A DNA stretch of 64,000 nt, taken from positions 1 through 64,000 of the forward strand of contig URFM01000011.1 of assembly GCA_900547035.1 (NCBI GenBank), written 5' to 3'. This document shows positions 1 to 8,451 of this stretch, in pieces. The position numbers and the translations under genes were made by a program. Positions within the stretch are counted from its first letter, which is position 1, and every line of letters starts with the position of its first letter. The notes under the pieces are model-generated. The model had not been told where the DNA came from. It saw only the letters and a list, made by a program, of their open reading frames with translations, and searched no databases. This DNA comes from an uncultured Clostridium sp. GTDB lineage: Bacteria > Bacillota > Clostridia > Lachnospirales > Lachnospiraceae.

Positions 1-453
1 TGGAACGGCGATGCTCCGCATATTCTGCGGTTCTTTATAGCTGTCCAGGGGCTGGTGATACAGAGAGATAAAGCGGACATTGTACCGGGGGAACCAGTCG
101 TCCAGATAATAGCCCTGGTCACTGTAGTTTCGGAAAGAACGTGCAAGGTCTTTCACGATCACACAGTTTACACGCCCCCGTTTAATGTCAGCCAGCATCC
201 GCTGGAAATCATCCCGCTCGTCATCCGTTGTGCCGGAAATACCGTCGTCCACATACTCGTCAACAATAATATACTCGTCACCGTCATGAAACCCGGCAAT
301 ATGATCTTCAATAATCTGCCGCTGGTTTGTTACGCTTTCGGACTCGTCAAGACAACGCGCATCCTCTTTAGAAAGTCGGATATAGATTGCAATTCTCCAT
401 ACCCGGAATTTTGCTTTAACAGTTTCAACAACAGCCCGGCTTCTCCGTGCCAT
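1..453 (-). CDS. Serine site-specific recombinase, N-terminal part (runs off the left edge)
   Basis: The first 151 codons of a large serine recombinase (resolvase/invertase family), which excises or inserts an integrative element through a phosphoserine DNA intermediate. The catalytic-domain start is clear: YIRLSKED near residue 22 holds the nucleophilic Ser, DEYVDDGISGT follows, and VIVKDLARSFRNY is a variant of the usual VKDLSRxGRNY. The start at 453 (MARRSRAVVE) has GGAAGGAGG upstream. The recombinase-domain and zinc-ribbon regions lie outside the window. Such genes usually sit at one end of Tn4451/Tn5397-like or similar elements, so the window probably begins at an element end. Family is certain; the exact element type is unknown. 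Confidence 0.9.
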   Translation of the reverse strand, partial: MARRSRAVVETVKAKFRVWRIAIYIRLSKEDARCLDESESVTNQRQIIEDHIAGFHDGDEYIIVDEYVDDGISGTTDDERDDFQRMLADIKRGRVNCVIVKDLARSFRNYSDQGYYLDDWFPRYNVRFISLYHQPLDSYKEPQNMRSIAVP

Positions 454-492
454 GATAGCCTCCTTCCCTATCACATTACACCTATATTGTAA

Positions 493-538
493 CTTTGTTC
501 AGAGGCCCCATCAAGGATGCCTCCGCCTCTGGACAAAG
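493..538. repeat. 14-bp inverted repeat between recombinase and DUF6870-like gene
   Basis: Arms CTTTGTTCAGAGGC (493-506) and GCCTCTGGACAAAG (525-538) pair with one G-T wobble around an 18-nt loop. There is no T-run on either side, so it may be an mRNA processing or folding element, or a recombinase-related site, rather than a terminator. Confidence 0.55.
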
Positions 539-561
539 TGTCCAGAAGATAGGGTGGGAAG

Positions 562-822
562 TTATAGGCCGCTCTTTTTGCGCTGAAAGAAATCGGAAAG
601 GGCATCCTGCAAAGATGGGGCGCTGTCCAAAAACTCCAACTTTACGCCCAAGTCGCCCACGCGGAAACAATAAGGATTTCCCATTTCCTTCAATACATAG
701 ACTGCCCGGAGATCCTGAGGAACACTTGGATCAAGCTTTATGCTTCTTATATCAGTCAACTCTTCTTTTTTTATCTTTTGAATATCCACGCTCGAAAGCG
801 CCGCAACATTTAGACTGCTCAC
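562..822 (-). CDS. DUF6870-like conserved protein of integrative elements
   Basis: An 86-residue soluble protein. The central stretch (LTDIRSIKLD, later VLKEMGNPYCFRVGDLGVKL) resembles the short DUF6870-type proteins found beside serine recombinases in clostridial conjugative and mobilizable elements, where an IGNPYCY-like motif recurs. I choose GTG at 822 (MSSLNVAALS) because AAGGAGG lies 10 nt upstream; a longer reading starting at 843 would place the Shine-Dalgarno inside the gene. Function is unknown. Its place next to the recombinase supports membership of the same mobile element. Confidence 0.65.
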   Translation of the reverse strand: MSSLNVAALSSVDIQKIKKEELTDIRSIKLDPSVPQDLRAVYVLKEMGNPYCFRVGDLGVKLEFLDSAPSLQDALSDFFQRKKSGL

Positions 823-877
823 AGAACATACACCTCCTTCCACATATTTCTATGCAAGTTTCAGGTTGTCCTATGAG

Positions 878-922
878 AAAAGCGCAAGGCCAGTATTGCA
901 ACAGAGCTGACTTTGCGCTTTT
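878..922 (-). terminator. Probable terminator of the small operon at 988-1658
   Basis: Arms AAAAGCGCAA (878-887) and TTGCGCTTTT (913-922) form a 10-bp perfect stem with a 25-nt loop. Read on the minus strand the right arm ends in CTTTTCTC. It lies between the minus-strand gene ending at 988 and the DUF6870-like gene. Confidence 0.5.
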
Positions 923-987
923 ATATATCTCTTAATAAAATGCCTGAATGTTACTATTGGCCCATCAAGGTCCTGATTTCGTTTGTC

Positions 988-1164
988 TCAATCATTCTCA
1001 TCCTTATATACGGGGAATCTATGCCACGTCGGAGGATTTTTATGACCTATAAATAGCTTTTTGATCCACCTTAATATTGTTTCTACAAAATGGAACCACA
1101 GATTACCAAATACAAATATTACTGCAAGAAACAATAAGAATGCTCCCATTTCTCCCAAAGGCAT
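988..1164 (-). CDS. Small single-span membrane protein, 58 residues
   Basis: Starts MPLGEMGAFLLFLAVIFVFG, a hydrophobic segment of about 16-18 residues, followed by an amphipathic stretch with several aromatic residues (FHFVETILRWIKKLF) and a polar tail ending KDEND. GAGGTG lies 4 nt before the ATG, and the ATG is only 8 nt past the stop of the 161-residue gene at 1173, so the pair is probably translationally coupled. I do not recognise a family. An inner-membrane partner of the upstream protein is a reasonable guess only. Confidence 0.6.
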   Translation of the reverse strand: MPLGEMGAFLLFLAVIFVFGNLWFHFVETILRWIKKLFIGHKNPPTWHRFPVYKDEND

Positions 1165-1172
1165 TTTTCACC

Positions 1173-1658
1173 TCACTTTGTTGCAAATGTATTCATAAAG
1201 AAGTCAGTAAAAGCAGCCAGCTCATCGTCCTGAGACACATAGACGTATAGCTTTTCATCTTCCAGCCAATCATAGGCATTGATGCCAATATACCCCTTTC
1301 TGTCCGGATAAATGATAAAAGCATCTGTAGGGTACTTATTACGGTAAGCTTTTAAAATTTCAGAGCGGCGGTAGTAGGTCGGGTCACCACAGCCAGAAAG
1401 ATCGGGAACTGTGGGAACGACCACGATTGTTTTGCTGGCCTCATTCCAGCCAACAATTAAATTTCCGATTTTTGTTTTGCTTCCATGAACAAATCCATAA
1501 TTGAAACGACTGACATCCTCGGTATAGCCGAAAATCAGCCTATAATTGTCCCCATCTGTTACAACATGATTAAATAGAGCACGCATTTTCTTTGCATTTG
1601 CATTGCTCTTTTCCATGTCGATTTCCGGTCCCTTAAACAATTTGCTAAAAAATCCCAT
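1173..1658 (-). CDS. Conserved hypothetical protein, 161 residues, in a TetR-box-controlled operon
   Basis: A soluble-looking protein without a signal peptide (MGFFSKLFKGPEIDMEKS). It has mixed alpha/beta character with aromatic segments such as DYxWLEDEKLYVYVSQDDEL near the C-terminus. I recognise no catalytic motif. GGAGGAGAACGTT stands before the ATG. It is the first gene of a two-gene unit with the small membrane protein at 988. A 36-bp palindrome at 1718-1753 upstream nearly matches the one upstream of the TetR gene, so the operon is probably repressed by that TetR protein. Similar proteins may occur in other Firmicutes, but I cannot assign a role. Confidence 0.7.
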   Translation of the reverse strand: MGFFSKLFKGPEIDMEKSNANAKKMRALFNHVVTDGDNYRLIFGYTEDVSRFNYGFVHGSKTKIGNLIVGWNEASKTIVVVPTVPDLSGCGDPTYYRRSEILKAYRNKYPTDAFIIYPDRKGYIGINAYDWLEDEKLYVYVSQDDELAAFTDFFMNTFATK

Positions 1659-1717
1659 AACGTTCTCCTCCTATAATCTTTATTTTGAAAGCGTATGGAT
1701 GCCAGCCATAGCATCAC

Positions 1718-1753
1718 AAAATAAATACAAATATTAAAATTTGTTTTTATTTT
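1718..1753. promoter_or_regulatory. 36-bp palindromic operator, copy 1 (probable TetR site)
   Basis: Outer arms AAAATAAATACAAAT and ATTTGTTTTTATTTT are complementary with one mismatch. It lies 60 bp upstream of the gene starting at 1658. The same 36-bp palindrome, with the same outer arms AAAATAAA/TTTTATTTT, occurs at 2462-2497 upstream of the TetR gene. The shared sequence and length point to one regulator binding both. Confidence 0.65.
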
Positions 1754-1825
1754 CCTTAAAGTAAATTCCGCCTGAATATTAGTCCGCAGCACAATATTCG
1801 GACGGATTTACCTATTTTCTACCAT

Positions 1826-2446
1826 TCATGAACTAGAAGCCGTTTTCAGCTTCTCCAGGACATCCACAATCGCATCAAGCTGAACATCGATTGTTTCATC
1901 CGCGGCCTCAGGGACAAACAAAGGAAGAGTATCCGGAAGCGCTCTGCGAATGACCATCACTGTCAGACTTAAATTTGTAAACAGATTGATTCTTCTTGCG
2001 TCTGCCTCTATCCCAAAGGTTTCCAAAATTTTCCCAAAAAGCTGCCGCTGCTTTTGCCGAAACACCTGATAGCTTTCCTTTGACAGACGTTTAAAAATCA
2101 GCTGCTGCTCCTCAATTGTTAAAACAGCGATTCCACTTTTCTCTCCATAACAGCAATCATAGAGAAATTTTTTCACAGTGTCGCGCCATGTTAATGCAGG
2201 ATCAGCCATCAGTTTTTGAACATACTCAACAATTCTAGGCTGCTGCCAATATAATGTTTCAAGCACCAGATCTTCTTTTGTTGAGAAAAACGAATAAAAG
2301 AATGTTCGCGAAATACCGACCTTTTTATAAACCTGTTCCACCGTTGTATGCTGTATGCCCTGTTTTGCCATGAGTTCAAGCCCAACTGTAATAAGTGCTG
2401 TTCTGATACGCTCCTTATCTTTCTCAGAATAAGCTACCCGTGGCAT
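1826..2446 (-). CDS. TetR/AcrR-family transcriptional regulator
   Basis: A 206-residue repressor. The N-terminal helix-turn-helix is typical: RIRTALITVGLELMAKQGIQ, then TTVEQVYKKVGISRTFFYSFFSTKEDLV (about residues 13-60). The C-terminal part is an all-helical ligand-binding domain whose ligand cannot be read from sequence. The start at 2446 (MPRVAYSEKDKERIR) has GAGGTGATGTA upstream. A longer open frame continues into antisense of the collagen repeat and should be ignored. A 36-bp palindrome in its own promoter suggests autorepression, and a second copy at 1718 suggests control of the 161-residue gene. Confidence 0.88.
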   Translation of the reverse strand: MPRVAYSEKDKERIRTALITVGLELMAKQGIQHTTVEQVYKKVGISRTFFYSFFSTKEDLVLETLYWQQPRIVEYVQKLMADPALTWRDTVKKFLYDCCYGEKSGIAVLTIEEQQLIFKRLSKESYQVFRQKQRQLFGKILETFGIEADARRINLFTNLSLTVMVIRRALPDTLPLFVPEAADETIDVQLDAIVDVLEKLKTASSS

Positions 2447-2461
2447 TACATCACCTCGCGC

Positions 2462-2497
2462 AAAATAAAAACAAAATATAATTTTCGTTTTTATTTT
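2462..2497. promoter_or_regulatory. 36-bp palindromic operator, copy 2 (TetR autoregulation)
   Basis: Perfect outer arms AAAATAAAAAC (2462-2472) and GTTTTTATTTT (2487-2497) flank a nearly symmetrical core AAAATATAATTTTC. It lies 16 bp before the tetR start and about 60 bp before the collagen-like gene on the other strand, so binding could affect both divergent genes. Confidence 0.7.
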
Positions 2498-2555
2498 AAT
2501 ACATTTAATAGAAAAATGCAAGAGAAGTATACTATTAAAATGAGGTGATTTCCTT

Positions 2556-3187
2556 TTGACGTCGCCCCCACCGGACCGACGGGGCCTAGCGGGCCCACTG
2601 GGACGACCGGCGCGACTGGCGCGGCTGGCGTAACCGGGCCTACCGGGCCTACCGGGCCGACCGGCGCGACTGGCGCAACCGGGCCTACCGGACCGACCGG
2701 CGCAACTGGCGTAACTGGGCCTACCGGACCGACCGGCGCGACTGGCGTAACCGGGCCTACCGGACCTGCTTCCGCAACAGAGATGTTGTCTGCCTACTCT
2801 ACGCCCGCTGCTCCTGGCTCCAACAATACGCCTCTGGTTTTCGATCAGAACGGCTCTTCCATCGGTTCCGGCATCTCCCATGGCGCGGGAAGCTCCGACT
2901 TTACCATTACTGTTCCCGGCACCTACAACGCAGCATTTCACTGTAATGCCGCTCCTGCTTCTGGTGTCAACTTCCCATTAGCCATTAGTCTGTCCCTTCA
3001 GTTAAACGGAACTAATGTTCCTGGAGCTTTGGCATTACACTCCTTCCACACCTCCAGCGATACTGCTACCTTGTCCTTCTCCTTCCCAGTACAAGTGAGC
3101 ACCAATCCTTCGACCATACGAGTCATGGCCCAGGGAGGGAACTTTATTTACAGTGCTGTATCGCTGACAATTACCAAAATCGGATAA
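2556..3187 (+). pseudogene. Collagen-like surface/exosporium protein, out of frame at a C5 tract
   Basis: The frame from 2570 to 2767 encodes 22 Gly-X-Y triplets (mostly TGP, TGA, TGV). A roughly 135-residue beta-rich C-terminal domain follows, beginning [16 protein letters not shown]. This is the layout of BclA-like collagen glycoproteins, whose C-terminal C1q/TNF-like head trimerises. No start codon exists in the collagen frame before ATG 2783. A TTG at 2556 with AGGTGA 7 nt upstream is in another frame; adding one C to the run at 2565-2569 would join it as M-T-S-P-P-T-G-P-T-G. The gene is therefore frameshifted, switched off by slippage, or mis-sequenced. A terminator follows directly at 3194. 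Confidence 0.75.
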
Positions 3188-3193
3188 ATTCCA

Positions 3194-3236
3194 GCGGCCA
3201 CAGAAAACCCATAAAGTTTTCTGTGGCCGCCTTTTT
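3194..3236 (+). terminator. Rho-independent terminator of the collagen-like gene
   Basis: GCGGCCACAGAAAAC (3194-3208) pairs perfectly with GTTTTCTGTGGCCGC (3216-3230) and is followed by CTTTTT. It starts 6 nt after the stop codon. Confidence 0.9.
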
Positions 3237-3266
3237 CCTGTTCATCCCACTGAATTAAGGACAGAA

Positions 3267-4487
3267 TCAATCGGCCCTAATTCCTTTTATTAATGAAGCA
3301 TTCTCTAATCTGTAGTTCCTTGCTTTTTCAGCTGCATTTTTCAGACAGGACAGCCCTCTTTGTAAAACCGCTGTCTGCGTTGCAATATTCATACGGACAA
3401 ATCCCATTCCGCATGTTCCGTAGTTCGTACCGTTGTTCAATTTTATGCCGGCTTTTTCAAAAATATCCATCAAATCTTTTTGTTCCATATTCCAGGCACT
3501 AAAATCAATCCAAAGCAAATAGGTTCCCTCGGGCTCAATTAATTTAACTTCAGGCATATTCTCTTTCAAAAAGTTTTTGACAAGTTCAATATTTCTTTTG
3601 AAATATGCGTTTTGCTGATCCACATAATATTCGCAGCTATTATAGGCTGTAATCAACGCCTCAATTCCCAGATAATTATAGTCAAAATGATAATTCTCAT
3701 ATACAATCTGATATTGGTTTCGCAGTGATTGATCCGGAATCAATACATAGGCGGAGTAAAAGCAGGCCAGATTGAAGGTTTTGCTTGGAGATCCCATTAC
3801 AATCAACCGATCGCATCCCGGCTCATCGATCGAGAAATACGGAACATGTTTATGACCTTCATAAACAATATCCCCATGAATTTCGTCACTTACAATAAGC
3901 GTATCATTTTTCCTGCATATTTCCGCCATCCGCCGAAGTTCTTCTTTCCTCCATACGCGCCCTACCGGGTTGTGAGGATTGCATACCAGTAAAATTCTTA
4001 CTCTTGGATTTGCGGTTTTTCTCTCCAAATCTTCATAATCAATCTCATACCTTCCATTCTTCAAAACCAATGGATTCGTCTGTACAAAGCGCCCGGCTCC
4101 CTGAATCACTACATAAAATGTATTATATACTGGCGGTTGAATAAGAACGCAATCTCCCGGACGGGTATAGGCATTCAAAATCATCCATAACGCGCCTGTC
4201 ATTAATCCCTGTGCATGGCAAACCCACTGGGATGGTATTAAGGTGTTATATCTCTTTTCATACCAGTTGCAAACTGCCTCGGCAAACCGTTTTTGAGGGA
4301 AATCGCCATAGGCAAACACTCCGAATTCAACCTTGCTTTTCACTGCCTTGATTACTTCTTCAGGCGCCTTAAAATCCGTATCCGCTACTCCAAATGGAAT
4401 ATATTTTCCATGTTCTCCTTCGTGGTCCCATTTGTAAGAATCCGTTTCAAGTCTGTTAACAGGCTCGTCGAAATCATGTATTTTCAT
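3267..4487 (-). CDS. PLP-dependent aminotransferase/C-S lyase of the MalY/PatB type
   Basis: A 406-residue fold-type I PLP enzyme. Visible landmarks are LVCNPHNPVGRVW (about 167-179), SDEIHGDIVY (200-209) and SPSKTFNLA with the Schiff-base Lys at about 236. The N-terminus MKIHDFDEPVNRLETDSYKW and the IPFGVADTDFKAP segment are typical of MalY/PatB proteins, which act as cystathionine beta-lyases or aminotransferases. It is the last gene of a four-gene minus operon (dehydratase, MFS, YfcC, this one), 13 bp after the YfcC gene. The substrate may therefore be an amino acid derivative taken up by those carriers rather than cystathionine. Confidence 0.85.
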   Translation of the reverse strand: MKIHDFDEPVNRLETDSYKWDHEGEHGKYIPFGVADTDFKAPEEVIKAVKSKVEFGVFAYGDFPQKRFAEAVCNWYEKRYNTLIPSQWVCHAQGLMTGALWMILNAYTRPGDCVLIQPPVYNTFYVVIQGAGRFVQTNPLVLKNGRYEIDYEDLERKTANPRVRILLVCNPHNPVGRVWRKEELRRMAEICRKNDTLIVSDEIHGDIVYEGHKHVPYFSIDEPGCDRLIVMGSPSKTFNLACFYSAYVLIPDQSLRNQYQIVYENYHFDYNYLGIEALITAYNSCEYYVDQQNAYFKRNIELVKNFLKENMPEVKLIEPEGTYLLWIDFSAWNMEQKDLMDIFEKAGIKLNNGTNYGTCGMGFVRMNIATQTAVLQRGLSCLKNAAEKARNYRLENASLIKGIRAD

Positions 4488-4500
4488 GCTTCATCTCCCT

Positions 4501-5895
4501 CTAAAAAGGCCCAAGCCGCACAAGCTGCGCTCCAATCAGCATAATTACGCTAAGAATGATCCAAATAATCTGCAGCGGAAACTGGAACCTCAGCCAATCA
4601 ACCCAATTTACTTTCGCTACCGCCATTGTCGCCATATAAGAAGCATTGGTCGGATACATCGTATTAGACCATCCGTCTCCAAATTGGGCCGCCAAAATCG
4701 CGCCTTGTTTGGAAACGTTTAAAATATCCGCCAAAGGCGACATAATGGGCATCAACACCGTCATCTGCGCAGAGCCGCTGTTAATAGGGAAGTTGATTAA
4801 CATACCTGCCACAAAGATTCCTACAATCGCCAAGGAGGCAGGAAACATTCCCGCAACCCTGGATATTGCGTAAACAAATACATCCAGCGTATTGCTGTTT
4901 GTCATAATTACCGCAATCGTTCTGGCAAAGCACATAACCAGCGCTCCCTGCAAAATATCTCGAGCTCCATTCATAAACATCTTACAGGTATCGGTAAGAG
5001 TATGCCCTGATAAAACGCCTGTTCCGGCGCTCATCAACAAAAATAATCCTGTCATTTGAGCAATGTCCCATCCAAGCCGAATGACGCCGAAAATATTGAA
5101 AAAAAAGCAGACCACAATGTACACACACGCCCGTTTATTTTGAGGCGTCATTTTCGCATGGCTGTTGATTTCCGAACCAGCTTTTCTCCTAACCTCATCT
5201 TCCTCATAGGTAACGCTCAGGCGGGGATTTTTCCTGACTTTTTTGGCATACTTTAATACATACCATGTAGTGAAAATATAAAACACCGCAAAACATATGG
5301 CTCTGTACCACATTCCGGAGTATAAAGGCAGCTGGCATATTTTTTGAGCGATAATTGTAGTAAAAGGGTTCCCCATTCCCGTACTGTAACCGACACAATT
5401 CCCGCATATGACAATAGCCAACGCTGTCATCGTGTCAAATCCCAGGTTCAATACCAACGGCAAAATCATTGGCAGGAATATCATGCAAAGCTCAGGTGCG
5501 CCCATAAACGATTCAAAAAGCCCAAAGACCAAGATTAAAAAAGGCACCGCCATTTCCTGATTATTGTGAAATTTCTTTAAAATCATTGCCAGGGCCGCCG
5601 GAATAATGCCTAATTCATTAATGATTCCAAAGGTTCCTCCAACAACCAACGTCATAAAAATCATATTGGCTGCTTCTGTAAAGCCATCTGTATAGCTGGA
5701 TATGAACTGAATGAATGTAACCGGCGTTCTCTCCATATAGTGAAAGCTGTTTGGATCCACAACTTCCCTCCCGGAGTTGGGATCCAATACCCGATCATAA
5801 GCTCCCGCCGGCATAATCCAGGACAGAACAGCAAAGAATAGCGCTATGCAAACCAGAATCACAAAAATATGAGGAATCTGTACTTTTTTCTTCAT
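4501..5895 (-). CDS. YfcC/DcuC-family anaerobic carboxylate or amino-acid carrier
   Basis: A 464-residue protein with about 12 membrane spans. The segments WIMPAGAYDRVLDPNSGREVVDP near the N-terminus and FGDGWSNTMYPTNASYMATM near the C-terminus are hallmarks of the YfcC family, which transports dicarboxylates, arginine/ornithine or related acids. I choose ATG 5895 (MKKKVQIPHIFV) with GGGGGAAG upstream; a TTG five codons earlier is less likely. It lies 18 bp after the MFS gene in the GntR-controlled operon. The conserved C-terminus closely resembles the YfcC fragment at 49364, so the chromosome has held at least two paralogues. Confidence 0.85.
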   Translation of the reverse strand: MKKKVQIPHIFVILVCIALFFAVLSWIMPAGAYDRVLDPNSGREVVDPNSFHYMERTPVTFIQFISSYTDGFTEAANMIFMTLVVGGTFGIINELGIIPAALAMILKKFHNNQEMAVPFLILVFGLFESFMGAPELCMIFLPMILPLVLNLGFDTMTALAIVICGNCVGYSTGMGNPFTTIIAQKICQLPLYSGMWYRAICFAVFYIFTTWYVLKYAKKVRKNPRLSVTYEEDEVRRKAGSEINSHAKMTPQNKRACVYIVVCFFFNIFGVIRLGWDIAQMTGLFLLMSAGTGVLSGHTLTDTCKMFMNGARDILQGALVMCFARTIAVIMTNSNTLDVFVYAISRVAGMFPASLAIVGIFVAGMLINFPINSGSAQMTVLMPIMSPLADILNVSKQGAILAAQFGDGWSNTMYPTNASYMATMAVAKVNWVDWLRFQFPLQIIWIILSVIMLIGAQLVRLGPF

Positions 5896-5913
5896 AGCTG
5901 CTTCCCCCAAATC

Positions 5914-7203
5914 CTACATAATGTCTGTATTGGACACCTTAAAGTCAATATGTTCATTCTGCTCTTTTTCTTTTTTAATAACATGCTGAAGGATCAGACA
6001 GAAAATCAAGCCAAAGGCGCAGAGCACCGCCATAGTAATAAATGTCATTTGATATCCTCTTACCCCAGGATTTGAATCAATAAAGTATCCGCACATTGTC
6101 TGGAGGAAGAAATCAGGCGCGTTTCCCAGCTGGGACATAAGCCCTAACGCCGACCCCGCAAGCACAACCGGAATATTAATTTCCGCTGTTGTAGAATAGT
6201 AAATTCCGCGCAGAATCATTACCGTTGCAGCTACGCAGAGCATAACCACGATCATCAAAAAAAGCGTACCGCCTCCGACGGGAATAAAGATCGGAAGAAG
6301 CGCAAGCACAATACCGATCATATAAATATACTGCAGAAACTTAACCTTGGAACCTTTTTTATCTGCCAGGGCCCCTCCAACCGGCGCAATAATGATCGCG
6401 AGAATATACGTTCTGATAATACTGATTACAGAACCCATACTATTGCTCATCCCATAGATATTTACCAGATAGGGGGTAAAATAGCTTAAGCACTGATAAG
6501 AAGCGTATCCACAAAATACAATTAATCCCGCCAGCCAAACTTTTGGAAGCTTTAATACCTGAATCATGCCAACCAGACACTCTTTTGCGTTAATCTTCCC
6601 CTCCACAGGATTCTTATCCATTAAGAAAAAGCACATCACGCCCAAGGCCATCAGCACAACCGCATAAAAGGTAATGGTTCCCTGCATTCCCAGCTTTCCT
6701 TCTCCAAGCCATGCGCAGACTGCCAAAGCCGCAAAAGAAATCAATGTAGATGATATTCCTCTGCCTCCCTCCAACAGCCCAAACAATCGCCCCTGTTCTT
6801 CCGGGGAGCCAAGGATACGTACTCCCTTAAACATAGCCTCCCAAAAAAGCAGTGTTGTGGTAACTCCAAAAATCGCTTGAGCCAGAAATACCACGCTCAT
6901 TGGTGGGATCGACATTAAAAGAAGACCTGTGGCTCCGGTGGTAATCAATCCAAGTGAAACCAAGTATTTGGCTGGTATCAGATCCGTCAGCCAGCCTCCG
7001 GGCAAAAAGCAAAAGGCGCAGGTAATCGCATACACGGTCATCATCAATCCCATTTCCGTATTGGTCGCTCCAAACGCTTCCTGAAACTGCACATAGAACA
7101 CATCTCTGATATAGGGCAGTTTATAAATAGTTCCTCCTCCGACACACAGACAGAACAGACTCAGCCATTGTTTCCAGTTCTTTTTTAACCCCATTAGCTT
7201 CAT
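5914..7203 (-). CDS. Major facilitator superfamily transporter
   Basis: A 429-residue, 12-span MFS permease. The cytoplasmic loop after span 2 (PGGWLTDLIPAKYLVSLG) matches the MFS motif A region, and the inter-domain loop carries MDKNPVEGKINAKE. The start at 7203 follows GGAGGGCG. It sits between the enolase-superfamily gene (23 bp upstream) and the YfcC carrier (18 bp downstream), so uptake of a sugar acid or amide used by that enzyme is plausible. The substrate itself is not evident from sequence. Confidence 0.85.
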   Translation of the reverse strand: MKLMGLKKNWKQWLSLFCLCVGGGTIYKLPYIRDVFYVQFQEAFGATNTEMGLMMTVYAITCAFCFLPGGWLTDLIPAKYLVSLGLITTGATGLLLMSIPPMSVVFLAQAIFGVTTTLLFWEAMFKGVRILGSPEEQGRLFGLLEGGRGISSTLISFAALAVCAWLGEGKLGMQGTITFYAVVLMALGVMCFFLMDKNPVEGKINAKECLVGMIQVLKLPKVWLAGLIVFCGYASYQCLSYFTPYLVNIYGMSNSMGSVISIIRTYILAIIIAPVGGALADKKGSKVKFLQYIYMIGIVLALLPIFIPVGGGTLFLMIVVMLCVAATVMILRGIYYSTTAEINIPVVLAGSALGLMSQLGNAPDFFLQTMCGYFIDSNPGVRGYQMTFITMAVLCAFGLIFCLILQHVIKKEKEQNEHIDFKVSNTDIM

Positions 7204-7226
7204 AAAAAACGCCCTCCTAACCTTTA

Positions 7227-8414
7227 TTACGGCTGATCAACTGTAACATGAACCAAAGCTTCGGCAATCGCTGCTTCCGAAAGTTCCTGCCCAAGTCCCG
7301 GTCGGTCTGAAACATAGAATTTACCATCCTTCGGCTGGTAATCATATTTTCCCAAACGCGTGATCGCAGGCTGGGTTGAGCGGAAATGATGTTCATAAAT
7401 CGCAAAATTCGTTGTGGCCGCCGTAACCTGAAGTGCTGCCGCAGTGGAAATCGGGCCTCCGGCGCAGTGGATCTGAGCCTTAACATCAAAAGCTTCCGCC
7501 ATTGTACAAATTTTATGACACTCTGTAATGCCGCCGCAGTTGCAGGCATCCGGCTGGACCAGCTGAATTGAATTATCCTTAAAATAGTTCAAAAATTGCC
7601 ATCTCGTATAGAGACGTTCTCCTGCCGCCAAAGGTGTTCTAACTTTTTCTCTCACCAATTTCTGAAATTCAGGGCGCAGAGGTGTGGTAGGCTCCTCTAA
7701 GGCATAGAAATTGTATTTATCACACAGTTCCCCCAACTTTATGGCTGATGTCACATCCGTACGACCGTGATTTTCCATGATGATATCCACATCCCCGCAG
7801 GTTTCACGGATTGCCACAATCCGTTCCTCTACCATCTTATAAAAATCATTGGACAGGAATCCCTCGCAATTTTGATTTGGAATATCCTTTTTATCACGAT
7901 CATACATCGTAAAATCTAACTTCACCGCATCGTATCCGTCTTCCATCGCATACTTGCAAATATCCGCATACTCTTTTGCCGTTCCTCGAGGTCCCACATC
8001 CTCATTCCACCCAAACTGCAGCTGTGAAGCATAGCAGCGGATGCTGTCATTGACCTTGCCACCCAGCAATTCATAGATTGGAACATTCAGCACTTTTCCT
8101 TTAATATCCATTAAGGCTATATCAATCGCACTGATTGCAGAAAAGACTACCGGTCCTCCCCCCTGCCCCCAGAAGCTGATCTTGTACATTTTCTGCCAGA
8201 TTTCATTAATCCGCATAGGATTCATGCCAATGATCAGGCGTGAGATATCCTGAAGCATACCAATCCCGGCTGGCGCCGCATAGTCAAATGCAATACCCGC
8301 CTCTCCATCTCCATAAAATCCCTCATCTGTCCAAACACGGCAGCAGATTGGTCTTCTGCTGGCCCTCTGGGCCGTTGCATCCAACATATAGATGTCAACT
8401 TTTGTTATTTTCAT
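7227..8414 (-). CDS. Mandelate racemase/muconate lactonizing enzyme superfamily dehydratase
   Basis: A 395-residue enolase-superfamily enzyme of the kind that removes a proton next to a carboxylate, as in galactonate dehydratase or RspA-like proteins. Visible landmarks are DGYDAVKLDF (general-base Lys region, about 163-172), DIIMENHGRTD, YALEEPTTPL, AGERLYTRWQF, LVQPDACNCGG and QIHCAGGP, whose His is the likely acid/base. These resemble the DgoD-like branch. It is the first gene of the operon; GGAGGAAG lies 6 nt before the ATG. A promoter and GntR-type operator lie directly upstream. The exact sugar acid cannot be named. Confidence 0.85.
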   Translation of the reverse strand: MKITKVDIYMLDATAQRASRRPICCRVWTDEGFYGDGEAGIAFDYAAPAGIGMLQDISRLIIGMNPMRINEIWQKMYKISFWGQGGGPVVFSAISAIDIALMDIKGKVLNVPIYELLGGKVNDSIRCYASQLQFGWNEDVGPRGTAKEYADICKYAMEDGYDAVKLDFTMYDRDKKDIPNQNCEGFLSNDFYKMVEERIVAIRETCGDVDIIMENHGRTDVTSAIKLGELCDKYNFYALEEPTTPLRPEFQKLVREKVRTPLAAGERLYTRWQFLNYFKDNSIQLVQPDACNCGGITECHKICTMAEAFDVKAQIHCAGGPISTAAALQVTAATTNFAIYEHHFRSTQPAITRLGKYDYQPKDGKFYVSDRPGLGQELSEAAIAEALVHVTVDQP

Positions 8415-8451
8415 GTCATCTTCCTCCTGTTATTTTTTTAGATCAACAAAC

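Noticed and set aside
1826..2941. 371-codon open frame on the minus strand ahead of the TetR domain, rich in Gly-Arg repeats
   Set aside because: The first 165 codons are antisense to the collagen repeat. The real TetR start is ATG 2446 with a good Shine-Dalgarno.
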